Positions 1 to 5,653 of a stretch of DNA of 5,653 nucleotides are shown here, one piece after another. How positions within the stretch are numbered: the first letter of the stretch is position 1; every line of letters starts with the position of its first letter. The position numbers and the translations under genes were made by a program. The stretch spans positions 1-5,653 of the forward strand of contig JANQPW010000583.1 of NCBI GenBank assembly GCA_028285285.1. The letters are read 5' to 3'. Source of the stretch: Silvanigrellales bacterium (lineage in GTDB: Bacteria > Bdellovibrionota_B > Oligoflexia > Silvanigrellales > Silvanigrellaceae). The notes under the pieces are model-generated. The model was not told the DNA's origin, made no database searches, and saw only the letters and a program-made list of their open reading frames with translations.

Positions 1-735
1 AGAACCTGTGGCCGAAAGAAGAGGGATGTTGTGGTCTTCACTCATGGCCACTCCCAATTCGGGATTGTCTCCAATCACCAAAGAAAACACCCCGGCGGGA
101 ACCTTGGACTGCTCGAGGACTCCCTCCATGATTTTCAAACAGGCGATGGCGGTGAGGGGGGTTTTTTCAGAAGGCTTCCAAATGGTGCTGTTGCCACAAA
201 CCGCGGCAATCATCGAGTTCCAGGCCCACACAGCCACTGGGAAATTGAAGGCTGAAATGATGCCGACAGTTCCCAGGGGGTGCCACTGCTCGTACATGCG
301 ATGGTTGGGCCGCTCAGAGTGCATGGTTAAGCCATGGAGTTGGCGAGAAAGCCCCACCGCAAAGTCGCAGATGTCAATCATTTCTTGAACTTCGCCGAGG
401 CCTTCCTGGAGAGACTTGCCCATTTCCAAGGAAACCAAGGAGCCCAGTGCCACTTTTTTCTCTCTTAGAGCGTTGCCAATTTGCCGCACAACCTCGCCCC
501 GTGCAGGTGCAGTCCATTTCTTCCATTCTAGGGCTGCTGCATTGCAGGTCTTCACGAGCGAATCGTACTGACTCCGTGAACACACACTCACCTTTCCCAG
601 TGTTTTGTCGTCAATGGGAGAGTTCGAGTTGACGGCACGCCCTGTGTCTCCTTCAGTCCAGGTGCTTCCATCGCACACCCCTGGGTTTGTTGCTGAGAGG
701 CCAAGTTCTTTTAAGATCTGCTCCACCTGTGCCAT
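1..735 (-). CDS. ALDH7 family aldehyde dehydrogenase (antiquitin-like, probable alpha-aminoadipic semialdehyde dehydrogenase), N-terminal 245 residues
   Basis: The frame is open from ATG at 735 to the left edge, giving 245 residues; the family is about 500 residues long, so about half is outside. Seen directly: an antiquitin-like stretch GEVVRQIGNALREKK (80-94) followed by LGSLVSLEMGK (97-107), VQEMIDICDFAVGLSR (116-131), the FNFPVAVWAWN segment (163-173) with the oxyanion-hole Asn at 164, the cofactor-binding WKPSE (186-190), and ATGS (242-245), the start of the Rossmann glycine motif. These match ALDH7A1-type proteins rather than general betaine-aldehyde or succinic-semialdehyde dehydrogenases. 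Known role of the family: NAD-dependent oxidation of alpha-aminoadipic semialdehyde (in equilibrium with piperideine-6-carboxylate) in lysine breakdown, and of other toxic aldehydes, in the cytoplasm. The catalytic Glu and Cys lie beyond the edge, so activity cannot be judged. The start is set by GAGGAGA at 742-748, six bases upstream. It is divergent from the gene at 903. The substrate is an inference from the family. Confidence 0.93.
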   Translation of the reverse strand, partial: MAQVEQILKELGLSATNPGVCDGSTWTEGDTGRAVNSNSPIDDKTLGKVSVCSRSQYDSLVKTCNAAALEWKKWTAPARGEVVRQIGNALREKKVALGSLVSLEMGKSLQEGLGEVQEMIDICDFAVGLSRQLHGLTMHSERPNHRMYEQWHPLGTVGIISAFNFPVAVWAWNSMIAAVCGNSTIWKPSEKTPLTAIACLKIMEGVLEQSKVPAGVFSLVIGDNPELGVAMSEDHNIPLLSATGS

Positions 736-902
736 GAATTGTCTCCTCGAGAATGTGGGTCTTGAAGCACCGACTTGCGTTTCAATTCAATGAATCAGAT
801 AACGGGCCTCTTGTCATCTATAGGTAGGCGAACCTTGGTGGACAGACGGTCTCTCGTCTGTAATGTTGCGAGCTCCTACTGACTGTTGCAAGGTGGTTCC
901 CT
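736..902. promoter_or_regulatory. Divergent intergenic spacer between the ALDH gene and the exported-protein gene
   Basis: This 167-base spacer must hold the 5' signals of both neighbours. Visible: the ALDH ribosome binding site (GAGGAGA read on the minus strand, 742-748) and AAGGTGG at 890-896, which sets the start of the plus-strand gene at 903 with six bases between. A weak sigma70-like pair on the plus strand is TTGCGT (775-780) and GATAAC (798-803), spaced 17; it matches the consensus at only 3 and 4 of 6 positions, so it is a candidate only. No good minus-strand promoter was found. A hairpin in the spacer is listed separately. Confidence 0.5.
842..861. repeat. Perfect 7-bp inverted repeat (ACAGACG-N6-CGTCTGT)
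   Basis: The arms at 842-848 and 855-861 pair perfectly around a six-base loop, GTCTCT. It lies 41 bases upstream of the ATG at 903, so it is either a hairpin in the 5' leader of the exported-protein gene or a binding site for a dimeric regulator. No T-run follows, so it is not a standard terminator on the plus strand. Its function is not known. Confidence 0.45.
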
Positions 903-1553
903 ATGAAATTATCCAAGACTTTTTCTGCTTTGTTTTGTGGAATCTTTCTCATTCCTCTTTTTTCGAGCTCACTGGCTCAGGCCCTCGACCTGAGTCTTCA
1001 CGATGAAAATGGGCGAGCGCAGGCGGAGCTCTATTTGCCTATGCGTGCTTTTCTCGTGAATCTTCCCCTGGGTTTTCGGGTGTGTTCACCGCGGCAGGTT
1101 CGGTCTGTTCGGTTCGAACCAGATGTTGAGGGCAACCCAGCTGCTTTGCGCGAAGGCAATTGTCTTGCAGTGAACTATGTGGAGTTTTTTGAAGACACAC
1201 GTGTGATTGCGGAGCTCGGCGACGGAACAGAAGCGTCGGCTGTGATTTCTGTGCGAAACGGTGTTGCCGATCCGGGATTCAAGTTGCTGCGCACGGATCA
1301 CACACGTTTTGTTTCGATGAGACTGAGCGCCAACAACCGCTCTGCAGTTGTGTGTTCAAACCGCAGCGCGACCCTCAGGCAAGTTGAAGGTAGGCTGCTC
1401 GACAGCGGCGACGCCTTCCAGCCCCTTGCTGTGGTTGGACGAGCAAATGGTTCGTGCACTTCCATTTCGGAGCTGCAGAACATGGCCGTTCCTGAAGCTT
1501 GGGAATTTTTCTTCGAGTTTTCCGATGGGGAGCGAATTCGGTACGTTGATTGA
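903..1553 (+). CDS. Exported protein of unknown function with an apparent internal duplication
   Basis: A 216-residue protein with a clear Sec signal peptide: basic MKLSK, a hydrophobic stretch at about 8-24, and an AQA-type cleavage site near residue 27. The expected location is the periplasm or outside the cell. The mature part has four cysteines (61, 87, 151, 185) and no membrane segment. Two halves appear related: 43-117 and 135-216 each carry an 'MR' about 12-14 residues before a VCSxR motif (60-64 and 150-154), then a GxC (GNC at 85-87, GSC at 183-185), then a Phe- and Glu-rich strand ending in DG (107-108 and 208-209). That pattern suggests two small beta domains, each with one disulfide; this is inferred from spacing, not from a family match. 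The ATG at 903 is supported by AAGGTGG at 890-896. The nearest gene downstream is convergent, so it is probably transcribed alone. I do not recognise the family and propose no function. Confidence 0.85.
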   Translation: MKLSKTFSALFCGIFLIPLFSSSLAQALDLSLHDENGRAQAELYLPMRAFLVNLPLGFRVCSPRQVRSVRFEPDVEGNPAALREGNCLAVNYVEFFEDTRVIAELGDGTEASAVISVRNGVADPGFKLLRTDHTRFVSMRLSANNRSAVVCSNRSATLRQVEGRLLDSGDAFQPLAVVGRANGSCTSISELQNMAVPEAWEFFFEFSDGERIRYVD

Positions 1554-1880
1554 GTTGACTTCATCCAACTGTGGCGGCAAATGGAGATTTGTTTCGATTC
1601 GGATAGTCACCGGTGTTTGGCTCAACCCAAAACGTCTAAAAGATTTTTGTAGCCTTTTGATTTGATCTCTTTCCGTTTCCTAAGTGCGATAACCAACCTG
1701 TTTACCTGATCTTCTTGGACGGTTTCTCACTATGTAGCGTGACTTTTCGTCTGCGGACAATTGAGAATAGAGTGTCATGACTGCTGTTTGAAAGTCCTTT
1801 TGAAATTTTCCTCTCCTTGCGAAAGAGTAAACTGCTGTGTTACCTAAATTAGTAGATCTCTTCAATCAAACAGTTGCTGA
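1554..1880. other. Convergent intergenic region with no convincing gene
   Basis: These 327 bases separate the ends of two convergent genes. They are visibly more AT-rich than the flanking genes. A terminator for both genes is expected but no strong GC stem followed by T-run is visible; the best candidate, AAAAG/CTTTT arms around 1640-1656, is short and AT-only. On the minus strand, a 61-codon open stretch (1680-1865) has only a TTG start at 1865, no Shine-Dalgarno sequence in front of it and no recognisable product. It lies in the same frame as the glycosidase-like gene upstream, after that gene's TAG and a further in-frame TGA at 1866-1868, so it may be a decayed tail of that gene or chance. 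I do not call it a gene. Confidence 0.6.
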
Positions 1881-3269
1881 CTATTGCTCCGGGTAACGCT
1901 TCGTCATCTTCAGCCAACCCTCCGGAAGATCTCGCTCGGGGTCAATGTCTGAGTACGGCGTGACGACGTCTCCGAAAATGGAGCTAAAGAGCGGCACAGG
2001 TCGCACCTTCCCCGTCGAAGTCCAAAATCCATAAATGTCAGGCTCATCGTTGGCAATGCGGTCAATATAACCGGAGGTATATGGCAGAGTCACCATACTG
2101 GGTTCTTCTGTTGTGAGAAAAACTCCATGCTCTTTTGCCCGTTCTGCAATTCTTCGAAGAAGCGATTGAGCCGCCTGCCATTCGGCATGAGAAGATCCTG
2201 GCTTGTGATCGTGGTCTTCAGCGAAGCAAGGTTCGTCGCCCCAGGTGTAGGAAAGCGGAAATTCATCGAGTTGTATGACCTTGAAGCCCAGATCGACTAA
2301 GCGTTCAAATTGCTCCAACCGGAATTCTTGCCAGGCTTTTGCTCCCGTGCACATTTCAACCCAGCGGAAGGTGTATTGATCTTGTTCCTTCAGTCCAGAC
2401 CTGTGGAGCTTTGCGGCACTGAGCAGTCTCTGTTCTTCGGGAACCTCCAAGCCGAGAGCCGGAATGGAAAATTTGTTGGTTCTGAGGTTCAACCAGGCGA
2501 GATGCGCTCTTCTGGGGTTTGCCGCAAGGATCTCCCTGGCCTTTCTGGTCGATTCAGGGTTAAAAAAAGGAACGCCCCCGAGATCCGCGTTGCCGGGAAA
2601 CAAGCCCCACACAAAGTGAATGGCTTTGTTTTCGGAGTCTGTGTCTTTTTGCATAAGGCTCACAAGGTCAGGAATGCTCCAGTTCATCTGGAGACGGTTG
2701 TTGGGATCATTGGTGATCCACTCGTGAACATAGAAATGGAGCCTGTCGAAGTGCTTGCTGAGAGGCTCAAACGGGCTTTTGAGAGACCATTCTTGTCGGA
2801 GTGGATTTTTCAGTTGAGAAAAAGACTGCTGGCTTCTACCTTCAAAAAAACTGCAGTTACCTTTACATGCCAAGGAGGTCACAAAAGCCCCATCACCTTC
2901 GGCTGTTTCTTGCCATTTGAGGGAAAGGAGGCTGACAGAGTTTTGAAAGTTTCGCACTGCGACGTAGTTCCAGGTGTTTTGACTGCTCTCACATTGCCAA
3001 GCAAAGAACGGCATGGAAAGGGTTCCGGGGTACATGAGGTCAATGTGGTGGGTCTTGAGCTTGCGAAACATCACCTGAGGATCAGTGATTTCAATACCCT
3101 CATAGAAGGGAACAAGCAGTTTCAGATTTTGGCTCTGGCAATCCTCTGCTGAGATGGTCTTGCTCCAGGTGAGATTCTCCCGCTTTGTTTCTGGTGAAGA
3201 CAGACTTGAGGAATCGTAGGTGGACATTATGGCTGAGATGCTAATGAGAAGCAGGAAAGCTCTCAACAT
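1881..3269 (-). CDS. Exported glycoside-hydrolase-like TIM-barrel protein (resembles DUF6259)
   Basis: A 462-residue protein with a short signal peptide (hydrophobic 2-15, no lipobox), so probably periplasmic or secreted. The first part (about 50-180) carries YPGTLSMPFFAW (80-91), like the beta-sandwich lead-in of DUF6259 proteins. The second part reads like a TIM barrel: a 'MC...W' lead (306-313), then VIQLDEFP (331-338) with Asp335 at the end of a strand as the likely nucleophile, a Cys followed by an HDHKPG loop (348-358) comparable to the Cys...HGHPxG loop of that group, then LTTEEPS (385-391) with Glu388 or Glu389 as the likely acid/base, and PVPLFSSIFGD (425-434) as a late strand. Function inferred: hydrolysis of a glycosidic bond in an unknown polysaccharide or glycan. 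It ends soon after the last barrel element, shorter than many relatives of this type. The ATG is fixed by a near-perfect AGGAGGT. Family assignment is from remembered motif patterns and is the main uncertainty; the gene itself is secure. Confidence 0.75.
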   Translation of the reverse strand: MLRAFLLLISISAIMSTYDSSSLSSPETKRENLTWSKTISAEDCQSQNLKLLVPFYEGIEITDPQVMFRKLKTHHIDLMYPGTLSMPFFAWQCESSQNTWNYVAVRNFQNSVSLLSLKWQETAEGDGAFVTSLACKGNCSFFEGRSQQSFSQLKNPLRQEWSLKSPFEPLSKHFDRLHFYVHEWITNDPNNRLQMNWSIPDLVSLMQKDTDSENKAIHFVWGLFPGNADLGGVPFFNPESTRKAREILAANPRRAHLAWLNLRTNKFSIPALGLEVPEEQRLLSAAKLHRSGLKEQDQYTFRWVEMCTGAKAWQEFRLEQFERLVDLGFKVIQLDEFPLSYTWGDEPCFAEDHDHKPGSSHAEWQAAQSLLRRIAERAKEHGVFLTTEEPSMVTLPYTSGYIDRIANDEPDIYGFWTSTGKVRPVPLFSSIFGDVVTPYSDIDPERDLPEGWLKMTKRYPEQ

Positions 3270-3273
3270 TTGG

Positions 3274-3280
3274 ACCTCCT
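3274..3280 (-). promoter_or_regulatory. Strong ribosome binding site of the glycosidase-like gene
   Basis: On the minus strand AGGAGGT lies four bases before the ATG at 3269. It is the best Shine-Dalgarno match in the window and settles the start in favour of this ATG over the in-frame ATG 14 codons inside, which would cut off the signal peptide. Confidence 0.8.
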
Positions 3281-3298
3281 GGTGTTGTGACCCTTGGT

Positions 3299-3326
3299 CT
3301 CATAGCTGAAAGTGCTTTGCTTGCAA
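3299..3326 (-). promoter_or_regulatory. Candidate promoter of the glycosidase-like gene, overlapping a 10-bp palindrome
   Basis: Read on the minus strand, TTGCAA (3321-3326) and TATGAG (3299-3304) are spaced by 16 bases, each with 4 of 6 matches to the sigma70 boxes, placing a start about 20 bases before the ribosome binding site region. The -35 box is the centre of a perfect palindrome GCTTGCAAGC (3319-3328), which could be an operator. This is a pattern match only; such weak promoters occur by chance. Confidence 0.3.
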
Positions 3327-3402
3327 GCTCTTTTCCGACACACGAGCTCCAGCCTTCTGTTTCCCTGTTTTCCCAGGCTGTTGGCCCGGGCGAACATGTT
3401 AC

Positions 3403-3421
3403 AGTGGTAGAAAGAACCACT
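3403..3421 (+). repeat. Leader hairpin just upstream of the metalloprotease start
   Basis: AGTGGT (3403-3408) pairs perfectly with ACCACT (3416-3421) around AGAAAGA. The only purine-rich, ribosome-binding-like sequence before the TTG at 3427 is this seven-base loop, and the stem ends five bases before that codon. If the RNA folds, it could affect how well this poorly initiated gene is translated. A six-pair stem may also be chance. Confidence 0.35.
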
Positions 3422-3426
3422 CACTC

Positions 3427-4197
3427 TTGGGGGCATTGAAATCCTTGAGGAACCATTTTCGAGTATTTCTGTTCGTTTTTGCTGCATTTCTAGGAAGTTG
3501 TGTTGCTCGGCAAAACAACGATTCCGAGCTTCGGTATGGTTTCGATTTGCTGGGTGCGCGGCTCATTGACGTGTTGGTTGATGAGAAACCCGAGCACATC
3601 GACGTTTGCCTTGGCGTGCAGGGAGGGGCCGGTTACCGACTGGCTTTTTTTGCAAACCGGGGTCGGTTTGAGAGGCTCTTGAGCCGGGTCTTTCAGAAAT
3701 GGCTTGAGATGGCTGATGCGGAGAGCAATGTCGAAATCACGGCAAGGCTTAAATTTCTTCCGAGGTGTTTGAGCCCAAGAAGTTGGGAAATGGGGCAGAA
3801 GGTCAGCTATCTGAGGGTGCTGGTTCATGATCCTCATTTTGAGTCATCTCTTTCGTTTTTGGACGAACCCTTAGAGGCGAGAAGTCATGTGAGGGTTTTT
3901 AGTATGACGATGACGCTTTTTGTGGGTCAGCAGACTCTCAACAACATTGGGTCGGCTTCAAACCGAAGAGATCAAGAACTCTTCGAGTCACTCATTTTTC
4001 ACGAGGTTGGACATCTCTTTTCATTGGCTGATCTCTACGTGGAAGACTCGCGGCCCGTCGGACATGATTCGATTCCAGAGGACACCCTGCCTGGTCAAGA
4101 TCCGAAGGGGATCATGGCCGATCAACGAAATATGGTAAACTCTCCCAAAAGGACGAAGAAGACCTGCGAGCTGCGTTGTGGTCGGCTTTTCAGCTGA
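3427..4197 (+). CDS. Metzincin-type zinc metalloprotease lipoprotein, N-terminal and catalytic part (frameshifted)
   Basis: The open frame gives 256 residues. A signal peptide (hydrophobic about 11-23) ends in the lipobox LGSC with Cys25 as the lipidated residue; residue +2 is Val, not Asp, so outer-membrane anchoring is expected. The catalytic motif is HEVGHLFSLAD (192-202): HExxH plus an Asp ten residues after the first His, as third zinc ligand, the metzincin spacing with Asp as in snapalysin-type enzymes; the usual Gly at +7 is Ser199. GIMADQ (228-233) supplies the expected Met-turn at Met230. After residue 236 the frame turns into Lys/Arg-rich nonsense (SPKRTKKT) and stops, while the sensible continuation lies in another frame (see 4176-4838). 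With one base restored the whole protein would be about 470 residues. The start is uncertain: TTG at 3427, 3436 or 3445 all keep the signal peptide and none has a good ribosome binding site. Substrate unknown; secreted protein or peptide cleavage is inferred from the family. Confidence 0.8.
   Translation: MGALKSLRNHFRVFLFVFAAFLGSCVARQNNDSELRYGFDLLGARLIDVLVDEKPEHIDVCLGVQGGAGYRLAFFANRGRFERLLSRVFQKWLEMADAESNVEITARLKFLPRCLSPRSWEMGQKVSYLRVLVHDPHFESSLSFLDEPLEARSHVRVFSMTMTLFVGQQTLNNIGSASNRRDQELFESLIFHEVGHLFSLADLYVEDSRPVGHDSIPEDTLPGQDPKGIMADQRNMVNSPKRTKKTCELRCGRLFS
4126..4146 (+). other. Probable frameshift site in the metalloprotease gene
   Basis: Up to about 4134 the first frame carries the Met-turn region ending in Arg-Asn-Met. 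From about 4134 the frame one base back reads GKLSQKDEEDLRAALW, which is the type of 'LSxxDxxxLRxLW' helix that follows the Met-turn in metzincins. One extra base, for example a third G in ATGG at 4132-4135, would join the two frames. The second frame is open back to 4068, so the overlap alone does not locate the switch; the protein logic does. No in-phase X-XXY-YYZ slippery heptamer is present (CCCAAAA at 4144-4150 is out of phase), so mutation or a sequencing error is more likely than programmed frameshifting. Confidence 0.7.
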
Positions 4198-4838
4198 GAG
4201 AAAGACCAGAGCTCCCCCCTCGCTGCAAAGAAGGCTGGCTTCCCATTGAGTACTGGAGGAAGCTGGGGGTATCAGAGCCCGCCTGGGATTCTTTTTTCTG
4301 CGTTCGGAAAGACTCGGAGTTCGTTGATGGTTACGTTCTTTTGCCTAGGGAGAAACAGACCCTGTTTTCCAGCGCAGTCACGAGTTTCTCCTCCATGCTC
4401 GACTTTCTGAAGGAAGGCTCTGAGATTCATTGTGATTTGCTCTCGAAAAAATGGACACATCTGAAGCAGGTCAAGGTGATCTTGCAGCGAGGAGAACGGT
4501 CGGGTGCTCAGGTGTTGGTGCGCCTTGTGGCACGACTCATGACTCACGATCGAAGAGTATTTGCTCCTTTTCATGAAGGAAACGAAGCGGAACTGCAGAT
4601 CATCGTTCCAAGCTGGCCATGGTCGAACCATCCACCCGAGTTTCTCCTGTCTGTTGACGATCTTGGTCGCATTCACCTGGCTTTGAGGAAGGTGGCGAGA
4701 CTCAACGATTTTCTTGTCGGATTGCTGAGGCTGAGAGGTGAGTCGTTCAGCTTTGACAACTATGGACCAAAATACTTCAGTTTCAAGGGTGGTACCTCGG
4801 CGTTTTGGGTTGTGCTTTCGTTGGCGGAAAGTCCGTAG
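4176..4838 (+). CDS. C-terminal part of the frameshifted metalloprotease
   Basis: Taken alone this frame gives 220 residues from a TTG at 4176, but there is no ribosome binding site, no signal peptide and a start in the middle of a helix, so independent expression is doubtful. The frame is open upstream to 4068, and its 4134-4175 segment encodes the helix expected after the Met-turn of the protease at 3427. I therefore read it as residues 237-470 of one protein. The remainder (LPPRCKEGWLPIEYW onward) is a globular region with three cysteines (17, 42 and 86 counted from the TTG), mixed hydrophobic strands and no membrane segment; it matches no domain I recognise and may help choose the substrate. 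Its last 79 bases overlap the convergent nucleotidyltransferase gene. Confidence is high that it codes, lower that it is a separate gene. Confidence 0.7.
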   Translation: MWSAFQLRERPELPPRCKEGWLPIEYWRKLGVSEPAWDSFFCVRKDSEFVDGYVLLPREKQTLFSSAVTSFSSMLDFLKEGSEIHCDLLSKKWTHLKQVKVILQRGERSGAQVLVRLVARLMTHDRRVFAPFHEGNEAELQIIVPSWPWSNHPPEFLLSVDDLGRIHLALRKVARLNDFLVGLLRLRGESFSFDNYGPKYFSFKGGTSAFWVVLSLAESP

Positions 4839-5653
4839 AGCAGAATCTCGATTGAATCAGGTCTCACGCGAAAAGCGAGGGGATTTGGCTCAGCAAAGTA
4901 GGTGATGGCAATGTTGTTGACCGATACCTTGGGTGGGTGCGATAGCCGCAGCGATTTAGCGATAAGTGAAGGCAGAGCACTGCCTGGGGTCAACTCGTCC
5001 ACTTCCTGTTCTTCGAGGTACCCACGAAGAACTGCGGCGTCGATGACAAGGTATTGTTGTTCGATCTGTTCGTTACTCCAATCGGAGGGAAGATCCGGAA
5101 GAAGACCAACCTCAATCACCTCATCTTCCGAATCAAGAAAGAGAAGGTCAAGATCAGATGTTTTGCGGCGGGCAGCACCTATTGGAAGACTTCCTCCTAC
5201 GAGGATTGCTTGAACTGCTGCGCCTTCATATTCCGGAGTGTGTTTCTTAAGGTAGCTTTGCAGCGCTCTGAGCACAGTTTCAAACTCTGTGTGTGAGTAG
5301 CCGTTCAATCCGTTTCCTTCAAGAACCTTTTGCTTCACTCGTTCAAAATAGTTTCTATGAAGCTTACGGACCTTCTCAGGCGGAAGTTCTGCAAGTTTCT
5401 CCATTGAGTTGTTGTGGCCAAATGAAATGTGTGTGAGGAGCAGAGCCATAAGGCACCTTTTTGGTCCGAGTGCGTCCGAGTTCAGTAGCTTCTTTTTTGC
5501 TTTCGGATACTGTGAAGCTGCAAACTCGAGCAGAGACTCTTGCTCAGGTTGGGGCAGTTTTTGGAATGAAGCTCGAAAGATCTTTGCGTAGTTTTCCGCT
5601 GTGCCTGAAACCGAGCATGCTTCAACACTCTGTCTCCAGAAGCTCGCGTCGGG
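4760..5653 (-). CDS. Nucleotidyltransferase-fold (polymerase-beta superfamily) protein, 5' end outside the window
   Basis: The minus-strand frame ending with TAG at 4760-4762 is open to the right edge: 297 codons before the stop. The core motif is VGGSLPIGAARRKTSDLDLLF at about 5144-5200: a GGS turn, then SDLDL with the paired metal-binding aspartates (Asp-Leu-Asp, 5147-5155), and a likely third acidic residue in LVIDAAV about 36 residues later. This is the signature of minimal nucleotidyltransferases, which transfer a nucleotide to a protein, RNA or small molecule. About 150 residues of mostly helical, charged sequence precede the core and about 90 follow. An ATG at 5449 has AAAGGTG five bases before it and could be the start, giving 229 residues, but the 68 codons upstream contain no stop and read as normal protein (for example LPQPEQESLLEF), with no ATG, GTG or TTG, so the true start is probably beyond the edge. 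Cytoplasmic; substrate unknown. No HEPN partner gene is visible here. Confidence 0.78.
   Translation of the reverse strand, partial: PDASFWRQSVEACSVSGTAENYAKIFRASFQKLPQPEQESLLEFAASQYPKAKKKLLNSDALGPKRCLMALLLTHISFGHNNSMEKLAELPPEKVRKLHRNYFERVKQKVLEGNGLNGYSHTEFETVLRALQSYLKKHTPEYEGAAVQAILVGGSLPIGAARRKTSDLDLLFLDSEDEVIEVGLLPDLPSDWSNEQIEQQYLVIDAAVLRGYLEEQEVDELTPGSALPSLIAKSLRLSHPPKVSVNNIAITYFAEPNPLAFRVRPDSIEILLYGLSANESTTQNAEVPPLKLKYFGP

Noticed and set aside
8..388. A 126-codon plus-strand open frame at the left edge
   Set aside because: It is the opposite strand of the ALDH7 coding sequence, whose identity is clear from conserved motifs.
1636..1662. A terminator between the two convergent genes
   Set aside because: Only five AT-rich pairs and no following T-run strong enough to call.
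1348..1665. A 105-codon plus-strand open frame overlapping the end of the exported-protein gene
   Set aside because: Out of frame with the supported gene, no ribosome binding site, and low-complexity Ser/Arg-rich product typical of a shadow frame.
1680..1865. A 61-codon minus-strand open frame as an independent gene
   Set aside because: It has only a TTG start right after a TGA, no Shine-Dalgarno sequence and no recognisable product; kept only as a possible remnant.
2310..3152. A 280-codon plus-strand open frame
   Set aside because: It lies entirely antisense to the glycosidase-like gene, which has a signal peptide, strong ribosome binding site and family-like motifs. The antisense product shows no domain or sensible start.
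4144..4150. CCCAAAA as a slippery site for programmed -1 frameshifting
   Set aside because: The heptamer is not in the phase needed for the first reading frame, and the protein logic puts the switch upstream near 4134.
4760..5653. The nucleotidyltransferase as half of a HEPN/MNT toxin-antitoxin pair
   Set aside because: The protein is longer than usual minimal nucleotidyltransferase antitoxins and no HEPN-type gene is adjacent within the window; the right-hand neighbour cannot be seen.

Overview
The window carries six open reading frames in five apparent genes, at roughly 50% GC, with Shine-Dalgarno sequences of the AGGAGG type, Sec signal peptides and one lipobox. This fits a Gram-negative bacterium. 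The mix of poorly conserved secreted proteins and a eukaryote-like ALDH7 enzyme would suit a Bdellovibrionota or 'deltaproteobacterial' lineage, but that placement is a guess from style and rests on no marker gene.

Layout. (1) Bases 1-735, minus strand: the N-terminal half of an ALDH7 (antiquitin / alpha-aminoadipic semialdehyde dehydrogenase) enzyme that runs off the left edge. (2) A 167-base divergent spacer with a perfect hairpin, then a plus-strand gene (903-1553) for a small exported protein of unknown function that appears to be an internal duplication of one disulfide-bearing unit. (3) A 327-base convergent spacer (1554-1880) with no convincing gene or terminator. (4) Bases 1881-3269, minus strand: an exported TIM-barrel glycoside-hydrolase-like protein resembling the DUF6259 group. 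(5) A 157-base divergent spacer, then a plus-strand metzincin-type zinc metalloprotease lipoprotein whose coding sequence is split into two frames (3427-4197 and 4176-4838), apparently by loss of one base near 4134. (6) A minus-strand polymerase-beta-fold nucleotidyltransferase protein (4760 to the right edge), whose 3' end overlaps the end of the protease gene by 79 bases tail to tail and whose frame stays open to the right edge.

How they relate. The ALDH is a cytoplasmic metabolic enzyme with no clear tie to the rest. The three middle genes all encode exported proteins, but they alternate in strand, so they are not one operon; shared divergent control is possible only for the glycosidase-like and protease genes. 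No tRNA, rRNA, insertion sequence, CRISPR array or established defence system is visible. The main points of interest are the frameshifted metzincin, the undersized nucleotidyltransferase call and the duplicated exported protein.
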